Source: Gremmenia infestans
Lineage: Eukaryota; Ascomycota; Leotiomycetes; Helotiales; Hamatocanthoscyphaceae
NCBI GenBank assembly: GCA_032629725.1
Contig: JAFEVB010000008.1
Span: 310,001 to 374,000, forward strand
Direction of reading: 5' to 3'
DNA: 64,000 nucleotides
Shown: in pieces, positions 1-10,899 of the stretch
Layout: every line of letters begins with the position of its first letter
Position numbering within the stretch: the first letter of the stretch is position 1
Made by a program: the position numbers and the translations under genes
Notes under the pieces: model-generated
The model's database searches: none
What the model saw: the letters and a program-made list of their open reading frames with translations, nothing else
What the model was told of the DNA's origin: nothing

Positions 1-289
1 TATCTACCTTAATATTAATATCCGCCTAGCTTTAAAAGCATTTCCTTCCGGTTTCTATTCTCTATTCTAGTACACTTATACGTCTATATAATATTTACCT
101 TTCTTAGAAGCTGTACTAACAGTTTCCTTATAGTTTATTAATTCTAATATATATATATAAGATATAAGAAAATAGTTAAACTATAGCTGCATAGTTAAGG
201 TTAGCGGTATTAAAGATTGCGGCAAAAAAGGAATAGCTAATTATAAGGGCGTTATAGAGAATCCGATTTTATATTAGTCAGGTTAGTGC

Positions 290-960
290 AGTAACTATAA
301 ACCTTAGCATAGAGCTGGAATATACAGGTAGATACGAATTATATTAGGACTATATATCTACTAAATCGTTCTAAATTAGAGCTAATACTAAATCTACTAT
401 CGGCATAGACCTAGCTTGGAAAAAATAATAGGACTGCACTTCCTATTCAACCTATAAAGCTAAAGTCAATCAAGTTAAGATAACTACCCTTATCTATTAT
501 AATATTACTAGGACTAAAGTCACCGTGGCTAAAGCCAGCAGCATAAAGGCGATCAAGTGTTTGCTTAATATTATTAGCTCGCGCTTATAACTCAGACGAT
601 TTAAGTTTAGAGAGCTTTTTTATTTAGTACCCGCAAGTAATCCTATTATCCAGGACGGGTTGCTAGTTGATTTCTATAATAGGCAATCCAAGCTTTGCTA
701 GTTTAATAAGCATATTAAATTTATATTAAATAAGCTTAATAGATAGGTCGTCTAAATGGGCAAGCTTTAGAATAGGAAATTAATAGTGCTTAGTAATTCG
801 AATAGATATATAAGATCTGTAATCAAGTATTATTAAGTCTTTCTAGATTATAGCTATCTTATAACTTTAATATACTAATAAAACCTTGACGTTCTTAAGG
901 AGAGTAAAAGTTATAAGATTAAGGTACTTAGGTAAACCCGACCAAGTGATAGAGAAAGGC
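290..960 (-). pseudogene. RIP-degraded protein-kinase-like gene remnant
   Basis: One minus-strand frame can be followed for about 215 codons if TAA/TAG codons are read as mutated Gln or Trp codons. It contains a catalytic-loop-like motif HGDFSPSN (about 505-527) and, about 20 residues later, LIDFSFIG (about 450-475), matching the HxD and DFG positions of eukaryotic kinase or phosphotransferase folds. A region downstream resembling GSAV..FFPS is familiar from small fungal kinase-like proteins. Stops interrupt the frame throughout and nearly all fit C-to-T change at CpA. It is a dead gene or a captured gene inside a repeat. I cannot say whether it was host-derived or part of a mobile element. 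Ends are approximate. Confidence 0.5.
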
Positions 961-3900
961 TAGTAATAGTAATTAATAATATATTAGTACGATCCACGGA
1001 GTCCTGCACTTTAAGGTAGTATTATAGGCTTAGCTTTATATCCCCGTAGGGTCTAAGGGGTTTATATTATATACGAATTTATTAATATTTATAGAGGAGG
1101 TATGCCTTAGGGTTTCGTTTGCCGGCTATTACTATGCAACCTTATTTAGAGGGAGCGCTCTCCTATATCTAATTAGCTAGCAGTAGATTAGTGCACTAGA
1201 TAATCTAAACCTTCTACGGGTTTTCGCAATTAAGAGCGAGCTATATTAGGCTTCGTAGCTGGAAATCAGAATAGATACTAGCTAGACGTTTTATTTAGGT
1301 TAGGAGAACTGCGCAACTCCCTTAATTATAGTAGCACTTCCTACTAAAATATTAAATGTTAAAGTTACTATAAAGTCGGCGGCTTAAAGAATATGCAAGG
1401 CTGCTATAGCAACTATACGTAGCAAATAACTTTGTGAATAGAGATAACAAATTAACCATAATTGCTCTATAAAGAATCAGTCAAGAACCTAAAGCTGAAA
1501 ATAAGAGAGAGGCCGTACTATATACTATATTATAAAGCCGAAGTTTTTAATCCTTTAGAGATAGAGGGACACTTACCGTCACTAATTTCTTAGACCATTT
1601 AAAGACTTTAGCTTTAGGAAAAAGTCTTCTAATATTAGCTATAGCTAACTCTAGGCGCCTAAGGCTTTAATTGCACCGCACTGCGTCTTAGCTCTCCGCG
1701 GATAAAAAATTTTATTTATCTGCGGAGAGGTCTTAGGATAAAGGATAGATATAAAGTAAGACTATAATAAGTCCGGGCGTAAACATAGTAAATTTTATCT
1801 CGGCTAATATATATTACTAAGCAATAATATATATGGCCCCTCTTATTACACCAGTATAACTTCCAGACTATATTCTTTTTTTCTATAAGTATTATTAAAA
1901 TTTAAAGCTATATTATTTCGTAATAGAACCTTTCCTTAAGTGCTTTAAATTTTAAAAATACTTTAATAGTTAAGATTAGATAGGGGGGAATAGTAGAAGC
2001 GGCAATTAGTAGCGTAATTAAAATAATTAATAGTATTATAACTATACTCTATTTTCTTGCTACTAAGTGGTTTTCTTAGGGAGAAATAGCTTAAGAAAGT
2101 AGTTTATAAATAATAACTTTATAGACTAAATAAGAAAGAATTTTTAATTCTAAAGCTATAGATTCGTCTTATAATAAGGTGCGTCTTGCTATATAGAGAG
2201 ATATATTACTAGAGCTCTAATTCATATTCGTCCCGACCATGTTTCTAACCTTATAATTTTTTATTACCTGCCTTATTACCTGCTAAGTAAGTAAGTTACT
2301 TAATAATATAGATATAAGACTTACTCTTAAGTACTAAGGCACTAGGATTGGTTAATCTTTCTATACTATCCTTATTTCATGCTCTATTGATTTCTAGTAG
2401 TATAGATCGAGGAGCCTTTCCTCCACTTGAAACTAGATGCTATTCTCTATTAATATTAGTTACTAAACATATCTCTTAGCCATCCTTAATATAAGTCGAT
2501 CCGTTAATATATATAACTGCATATTACTATATATTATTATAGAAGTATTTAATATCTATATTAGTATTATATATATAATTTACAACCGCAGGCTTATACT
2601 CGTCCCGACTATATTTCTAAACTCGTAAGGCTTCTATAACAGCTTCCGTAACGGCTTTATTCCCTACTAAGTAAGTATTATACTAGAGTAATTAGAAAGA
2701 AACTTACCCTCGGCCTTAAACACCGGAGTATTAGGAATAGTATCTAACTCTTCTAGCTAAGGAGTTGATTTATCTATTAAAGTTATAAGCTAAGACTATA
2801 AGCTATAAGATAATAGATTAGATATACTAATATTTAGAAAGATAATATTCTTAGAATCAGTCTCTTTCTTCTTTTAAGGGAAATTAGTAAGTAATAGAAG
2901 ACTAGGGCCGCTGCTTGGATATATCTTTATATAACTCCTTAGAGTTAGGATCAGTAAGTAGCGTAAGGGGAGCTATAAAGTAAGCTATAATATATAAGAG
3001 ATTTGCCGAACTTATAGATATTATTAGTATTAGTCTTAATTCTAGGTTTCTTAGATATTATAGGCAATGTGTTATCTATATAAAGTAAGCTTAAACCTAG
3101 TAAAAGTAAATATTCACGTATAAATCTCTTTTATATTAGCTATAGAGATAGAAGAGGTATTAACCTAGGTCTTAATGCTTATAGCCTTTATCTTAAGTAA
3201 TAGAGGGGCTTCTATATTTTTAGATAAATAGCTATTTGCTAGTAAGACTTAAGATTTACGAGGATATCCTTAGGTCTTGCGGGCATTCTTTATCTATAGC
3301 GGCATAGCGATTTAAGTGTATTCTAAGATGGAGCTCTTACTAGTTCTAAAAAAGTTACTAATAAGAAGAATCTTAAAGCGCAGTTAAGGGAATTTTTACT
3401 CTACTTATACTTTAGACAGATAATTATTGCTCTATTCCTAGCTATATAATTGCTAATTATATACTAGAGGCTTATACCAGCTAAGCTCTATTAATCTCTA
3501 CTAAATAAGAAATTAGAGAATAGTAAATATAATAAAATAGTTCTCTACTTTACTAAGATCAATTATTAGTACCTGGATTAGTTTTTCGACTTTTAGAGCT
3601 CGGGTTCTGCTTAAAGCATCTATACTAATTATTAAGTATATCTACGCATCTACCTATTTCCCCGAGATAATAGCACCTCTCCTATAGCTTATTTAATATA
3701 AGTGCGTTTTTCTTACCAAGTAAACTTCTTCTTATTTATACTTCTACTCCGGAAGTATATAGCAGGTGCTGCATAGTAGTATTAGCCTACTAAATGTTTA
3801 ATAGTAATAGAGGACTACTAATTATCTTCCTAATCACGTTTAGTAAATCTGCGTATAATCTTATATATTAAGGAAATTAGGTATTATTTATCGTATTAGC

Positions 3901-5599
3901 CCTTTTTCTATTTATTATTATTATCTGAGAACTTTATTATTAGTAATAATAATAATCTTATAGTAGGGATAAAAGTTCTAAGCTATGCTATTTCTATAGA
4001 GTATAATATACTAGGTAGTTTTAAGAAACGAAATCGTAGAATAATAACCCGGAAATAAAAAAATCCCTAATTAAGATAAAATAGCCTATTACCCGGCTTA
4101 ATAACTTATTTATACCTTCTACCCTATATAGCTAAGTATTAGTACCTCTTGATTTTCTATCCTACTGCTAGATATTAGGGTTCTATAGGATCTTAGATCT
4201 TATTTCTTGGATCTTAATTTTGCTTAGCCCTATAGCTAGGAAACTTAGCTTTCTTTTATAGAGCGCTTATCTTTAGGCTTTATTGGTTACAAGCGCCTAC
4301 TACTATAAGGTCTTATAGTGTTTAAAGTAGCTTTTCCTAAAAATAACCCTAATGCTTATTTTTAGTTCTTGGTTCCTTAATTTGATCTAAGCTTAAAATC
4401 GGCTTCCTTTAATTATTTCGAAATTAGGATTCCTAATTCTTGTTTCTAATATTTATTTCTAAAACTACTTTAGAAAAACCATATTAACTTAAACCTTCTT
4501 ATAAAGTATCATGGCTTAATCTATATACCTTTTAAATAATCCTTAAATTAATTATAGCCCGTGTTACTAAATAAAGAAGTAAGAGGTTAAGTAGATGAAA
4601 AGACACCTTGCTAAAGAAATCGCACAAGATGGCGATATTCTATAATACTAATATAGTATTATTTATCCGCCTCTATAAAACAGGCCGGCTTATTATTTAT
4701 AGATCTATTAATCTGGAGTCCTAGCTACCTTCTAAGGAGTAGATTACAAGTACTTGCTTAATTAGTATATAGAATTATACTAATAGACTAATAGTAACTT
4801 ACCTACCCGCTTCTAGTAAATCTGCTTCCACAAGATATTAAAGCTAAGTATAAAAAGCCTTTAAACGCTATTTCAAAGAATATATTAACTAAAAGCAGTT
4901 AGAAAAACACTTAATAAAAGCAAAGAGGTAATAGACTAGATATATAATTAAGCAGTAAGATAAATAAGAAAGAGGCCGTTTAGTTAGGATAGAATAGACT
5001 TATATGCTTGATTGAGATAGCTAATCTAGAAGCATATCTAGAAAAATTATTTATTGAGATTACTGGTTTATAGACTTAAAGACTACGCGTTGCTATGTAA
5101 ATATAGCATCTAATAAAATAATATTAAGACCGTCTTGCTTGCCTAATTACGCGCCCTACTAAGATATAATAAATAGTGGCTATATACTGGTAGTAGCTAT
5201 ACACCCGGCAGAAATTCTATTAATAAAAATGTGAGATTATATATAATAATAATTTTATTATTATAAACTTATATTTATTCCGATATAAGCAATCTGGTTA
5301 AGTCTATATATTAAGAGTTGGCAGACCTAAGGAGGGAAAGGTTACTTTCTCTTCTAGAACTATACTGCTAAGATCTTAGAATACTATTTCCGAACTTTAA
5401 TAAGCTTATATAAAGATCTTTAGGTTCTAGAATCTATAGAATCAAACCGTTTTCGTAATCTATAATAATAGCTCTCTATCTAAATTATGATTTGACCTGA
5501 AATAATAGAGAGGAAGCTCTATTAAATAAATAAAGAGAGTATATTTAACATATAACTTATATTAGAAAGCGCTAAAATTATATCTAACCCTGCGCAGAC
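961..5599. other. AT-rich RIP-damaged intergenic or repeat sequence
   Basis: No usable open frame survives on either strand. TpA is greatly over-represented and every frame carries dense TAA/TAG stops, as expected after RIP. A degenerate repeat sharing TCGTCCCGAC occurs near 2,229 and 2,599, and a 15-bp hairpin lies at 1692-1729. I could not assign this stretch to a transposon family. Islands of more normal composition remain, for example around 1,100-1,300. Confidence 0.6.
1692..1729. repeat. Inverted repeat / hairpin, 15-bp arms
   Basis: The left arm CTCTCCGCGGATAAA (1692-1706) pairs with TTTATCTGCGGAGAG (1715-1729) with one mismatch, a C/T transition of the RIP type, around an 8-base AT-only loop. 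The GC-rich arm tips stand out in an AT-rich background. It could be two transposon terminal repeats brought together, or a relic regulatory palindrome. Confidence 0.6.
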
Positions 5600-7500
5600 A
5601 TAGCCCTTAACTTACCTAGACCTCTAGCGTTTCTTTATCTTCTTAGACGTCTCTAAATAAGGCTTTAACTTAGTACTATAATATACCTGCAACGTCCTCT
5701 TACTCCTCTCTAGGAAGCGGTTAGAAATCTTATTCTATAATAGACCCTCTCTTTTTAGTTACACTAAAAGTTTATTATCTTAAGGCAAGAATCGCAATTT
5801 CCTAACAGGTCTGCTTATATCCTATGCTTGCATAGGCAACCCTTTTAAGTCTCTCCTTTTACTACTACTAGAGATGCTCCTAATAATACCTTATCTCTAT
5901 AATATTCTACTAGGTTCTAGTAATAATTCTTAAGAAAATATAAGATAGTATATAACTTTCGATTTAATAGTCTTAAGTATTAAGTACCTATAGATAGGAA
6001 TCTCTTTACTCTTATATATACTATTAGATAAGGTTATTGCAGCCGCTTAATATAAGGCGTTAAGGGAGTAAGTGGAAGGGGCTGCTATATTATTATCTTT
6101 AGTGTCCTTTATCCGCCTTACCTGCTTCTAGGAATGCGATTGGCCTCTAATCTAAGAGCTAGCAGTATTACTCTTATTAGTATAATCTCTATTATTTAAA
6201 TTATTAGTGCTCCTATTATTAACTATTTCCAGGTTAATATTATAGAGTTCCTATTCCTAATCCGGAGCTATGGCTGGAGAGCGGGACTAGGCTGCTTCCA
6301 GGTTAGCGTATTTAAGTGCGGTAGAAATAGTACTAGTAGTGCTAGCTAGTCTGAAAGGAGTTAGCATACGTAGATATTTGTAGTAGGCATTTCTAGTAGC
6401 ATCCTGTTAGCGGATATAACTTGGCAGATAGTTATTCTTTAAGTCTAAGTAGTAGAGAGGCTTTACTGCCAAGCCTAGTTATAGGGATAGAGCGGGATTA
6501 TACTAGCTATCCTGCAGCTTAGAAATATTGCTATTAGAGGCTGGATTATTGCTATAAATAGTAGACGACCTTAATCTCTTCATAGAGCAAGTGTTAGCAT
6601 CTCCCTTAGCAAAGATATTAGTACCCTTATCTTCTACCTTATTAGTTATATTAAGGTTGATATAGCTTGCACTCCTTTATATAATCTTGGTATTTACCCG
6701 AAGGGGGCTGGCTTAGTGTGTGATAGACCTATAACTAGGAGAGGCTAACCTTAGATAATCAGCAGCAAGCTAAAGCCTTGCGCTATTAGCTACGCTGTTA
6801 TTATTACTATTATCTTAGTGGTTAGTAATAAGAAGATTAGAAATAAGTGTGCTTCTAGAGCTAAAACCGTTACTATTACTATCTGCTAGGTCGCTATCTA
6901 TAATATATAAAGAATAGGAATCGCCTTTCGCTATAAGATTAATATTAAGATAGCTATAGTTGGTTTTAGACTTGGCGCTTACAGATTTATTATTACTAAG
7001 TATAATCGGATCTAGTATTATATAAGTAAATTATCCTAGTAAAACTAAGAGATATAGTATGCTTACCTTATATACTTCCTCTTATTAAATTGCTAGAGTT
7101 AATAGGACTGCTAATAACTACCTCCTATTATTAATATTACTTACCCCCCTAATCCTAACTACGAAATATAGTATTAAGAATAAGTTCCTCTAATCTAATA
7201 TTACTAGTCTTGCTTTAATTATATTTCTGATTAATCTAAAAATGCAATAGCTTAGTAGAGCAGGGCATGCTAACTAATAGTAAATCTTCTTGCTCTTCTA
7301 AAGCTATCCCTAATTCTATTTCTATGCTATTATTAATCTATCTATTATAGCCGCCGTTAAAAGGCTTAAGGAGGGAGTAGACGGAAGATACTACTAATAT
7401 GCTCTAAGTGATACTACTAGCACTTTCCTGGTTGGTTTAAACTTATAGCGGCATAGAGGATTAGGGAAGGGTCTAGGGCCGAGCTTATATATTAGTAGAA
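5600..7500 (-). pseudogene. RIP-degraded coding remnant with SANT/Myb-like domain
   Basis: On the minus strand around 5,620-5,830 one frame reads as a SANT/Myb-like helix-turn-helix. It has an LP.DNKLLV segment, an LKR..LL.NKI segment with a stop where Trp is expected, then NRFLERSKRTLQV followed by YYSTKLKP. This is the fungal pattern in which long polar helices end in R.S..TLQVxYxTKL. Upstream on the same strand (to about 7,500) the translation is Ser/Asn/Gln-rich low complexity, for example SDLADSNSNG, which looks like a formerly coding linker rather than random DNA. Stops occur where Gln or Trp codons would be. It may have been a transcription factor or a transposon-encoded DNA-binding protein. 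Ends are approximate. Confidence 0.45.
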
Positions 7501-10240
7501 TGCACGCCTTACTACTTATAAGGCCTAAGTCCTAGAACTTTTTCCTTAATATAGCAGGCCTCCTTAATGTTATACTATGGACCAGATGTAATAATAGACT
7601 TTATCGGCCTGGAGGGAAGTTCTAAGATTGCGAAGGTGTTATACAGACTTGTATTACGTCTAATATACCTAGTATCGCTATTACTTAAAATGCCTTCTTT
7701 AGCCTTATCTAAGTAGTTATCAAGAATTATTAGTTAACCTTTATAATCAGCGGACCTCTTCTTAGTAGGAAGGATAGCCGGTGCGCCTATCTTAACTATT
7801 ACCCTAATATCCACCTAACCCTGGTTATATTCGGTCGATTTATAGGCTAGCCCTATTAAGAGCTTGCTATTCCTAATACTAAGCAGTAGATACGGTCTTT
7901 AAGGCTTTAGTTAAGATCTTTAGACGCGGGGCCGTCTAAAAGAGCTCCTTAAGAGATAAAAGATTATTATCTGATTTATTATAGCTGATAGCAAAAGTAT
8001 GCTAGCGGCCTAGATTAATAGATTAGAATAATTTATTCTAGATGGGGCTTTTCCGCGTACCTTTACTTATTGCTATATTTCTATCTGCCTTAGCTTAATA
8101 TTTATAACAGGAGGGAGTAGCTATGGATCTGCGTGCTTTCTTGCTGCTTATAGGGGAACGAATAACACAGCTAGGTTCGGCAGGACATATAGTATTACGA
8201 TTATAGAATAACGCGGTTAATAGAGGAGGTGCAAATCGAATAAACCCCGTGCTCTTAAAGGCAGCTATAGTAAAGGATATAAGCAGAGCAAGAAACCTAG
8301 TTTAAAAGTGTATAAAGTGTTTAGCTAGGGAAAATAAGCAATTTAAGTAGTAACCCGTAAGCGCCTGCTTATTAGAATCGGATTGATCTTATCTATATAT
8401 TAGCTTTACTGCTTGCAAGTGCTATAAATTATCCTAGAATTAAAGGACCTGGTCCTATGCATAAAATCTTAGTCCTTCTAGCCTTTACTAGGACTTGTTT
8501 ATTATATAATTGCTAGTCCTCTACGGCTTTACTAAAGATTAAGGAATTAGCTTGTGATTAGCCTAATACTGCCTTAAAAGTTAATGCATCCTATCTATCT
8601 AGAGGAGCTTGCGGCTATATCCGCATAGCTAAGCCTAAACAACCTGCCTTTTATAGAAGTGAGACTATATTATGCATATTATATTATATATATTCTAGCG
8701 GCATGTATGGTTCCGCTATAGGAGCGCCCTTTAGATCAAGCTCCTTTTAAGCTTATATAATCTACCTCCTTATAATTATCCACATCTCTATAGCCGCCTT
8801 TTCTCCTACTGCTAGCGTCTTATATTTAGGTCCATAGGATGCTCTATAGAAGCTCTAATAATGCAGTCTGCGAATTGGTTACTACTATGCAGACAGGCTA
8901 TTGGCCCTTCTTATTGCAAGGTTAGCGCAGGTTAAAGCAGAGTTTATATTATCTGTCCGCATAGCGCAAGGGAGCTTACTAAGATCCTTTCCCTGATATG
9001 TAATTCCATATCGTATCTAGGCAGAGGCGAGCTATGTTATTATAAGGCATTATTTCGATTAGCTAGATTATACCGCATAAAGGCAATGCTAAGCGAAAGC
9101 CTCTATTGCCGTAGGCACTTGAGGCATATTTGCCATAAGAATCGTAATAGTGTAGCGGTAAGGAGAGAGCTGAAAGCTAAAAACGGGCTTATACTTATAT
9201 CTTACATATGCGGAAATCTAGAGGGATCCTCGTTATAATAATAAAGAGGATTAAGTCTAGAGTAGCAGATCGAAGATCTAGGCTCTAAATAGGCTATGCC
9301 GCCGGGTGTCTTTAGCTGCGGTAAGGCCGGTAAGGCGGGAGGGTTAATAGCGCATAACAAAACTATAAGGATTAAGCGAGGGGATATTAGGAAAACGTAT
9401 AAAGAGCGGCATAAGGCGTTTAACCCCTCTACTAGCCTATACTAGCCCTATTTAAATAGCGCTACAGGCGGAACCTGCAGTATCCGGTCTTAAGATTGCG
9501 GAGTCTTTCTAATATTAGGCACGTCTATAAGGCGATAAGCTAGATTAGGCGGAAGCTTATATAAAGAGGGAGAAGAGACCCTAAGACCAGGATAGCGCCG
9601 CTGCTACACTTAGGATCCCTAGCATCCGGCCTTGTATAATTACGCGTAAAGCCTATTAAAAGAGTAGTAATAAGGAAAGTAATAGACTAAGGATTAAGGA
9701 GAGAGAAGAGCAGGTTGAAATGCCCTATAAAGAGGAGCGATTTAGATTTGGATTTAGATTTGGATTTAGAGTGTTTAGAGGTTATAGAATAGGGTTTAAA
9801 ATATTAATTCTCTCGTGTAATATAGCATGGTTAGCCTGCTTAGTTAGTGCTTTAAACTTGGGCGGTCGCAGCTAAATAAACTAGGACAGCTATTATGCTT
9901 AATAAAGATCCGCTATAGGCGCAAGTAAGTTAGTTTAGTAGGTATAGTAGGTTAGGAAGGGAGGTATAGGGAAGTAGGGCCGCGAGACTAAGGTAAGGCA
10001 GACTTGGTATAGCGTAGGAAGGCAGAAGAAAGGAAGATTAGAAGGGCGTGAAAGTAGTAGAAGAGAGAGAAAGTTATAAGTTAAAGGAGAGGAGAATAGG
10101 TTCTTATAGATGATATTAAAAAGCAGCGCCTAGATAAAGCAAGGGCACCTTGCCTAAACTGGCGCGCGCAATGCCTAAATTAGTATCGCTAAACCTAGCC
10201 GAGTATAAGCTCTGGAACCTGCGCCCCGCTTACCGGCTTA
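7501..10240. other. RIP-damaged sequence, no gene recognised
   Basis: The composition is less extreme than the next block, with scattered GC-richer islands (about 7,450-8,200 and 9,200-10,200). No frame is open for more than a few dozen codons. Some minus-strand stretches near 7,600-8,000 read as polar, Gln/Ser-rich protein if stops are ignored, and may continue the remnant at 5,600-7,500. Nothing further can be supported. Confidence 0.5.
9739..9770. repeat. 12-bp tandem repeat
   Basis: The unit GATTTAGATTTG occurs twice and then as a partial third copy of 8 bases, with no mismatches. Internally it alternates the 6-mers GATTTA and GATTTG, which differ by one G/A transition. Confidence 0.8.
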
Positions 10241-10899
10241 TAGAATACTATTTAATAATCTTTTTTTATATTATATAAAATATAAAGTTATAATAATATA
10301 TCTATTTAATAGATTATTTATTTTATTTATTTAACTTTATAAATTACTAGCTAGATCTAATAATAGATTCTTTTTTTTATTTTAAATCTAAAAAGCTATA
10401 ACTTTATTCTAGAAAAAAAGTAGCTAGTTTACTTTTATATACTTTCTAATTATATTAATAAATAACTAATATAAAAAAATAAGGTTTTTAATACTAGTTC
10501 TTAGAACTATATCTTAATTACTTATATTAGTTTATTATAAAATACTATCTTTTTACTATAATACTAGTAGAATACTAACTATTATAATTAGCTAATAGAA
10601 ATTAAAACCTAGAAGTAGAAATAAAAATAAAAATAACTCTAAAAACTAATTATATTAAAATAAATTCTAAAGTAGAATTTTTTTATTCTAATAACTATTT
10701 CTATTAAGAAAATAATAATTAATCTTTATTATATTAAAGCTTTTACTATAAACCTATATCTAAAGTATTAAGATTATAAGATCTATTAGACTAGTTTTTA
10801 TAAGATTAATAAGATTCTAGAAAAATAATAAAGTAATTTACTTACTTAAAAAAAAAGTAAAATAAAAGAATAATAGACTAAAAGAAAGCTTTCTATATA

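Noticed and set aside
1..10240. Left block as a Starship-type giant transposon
   Set aside because: I looked for a captain-like tyrosine recombinase (DUF3435) and could not find its motifs in any stop-masked frame; the cargo idea remains open only as a hypothesis.
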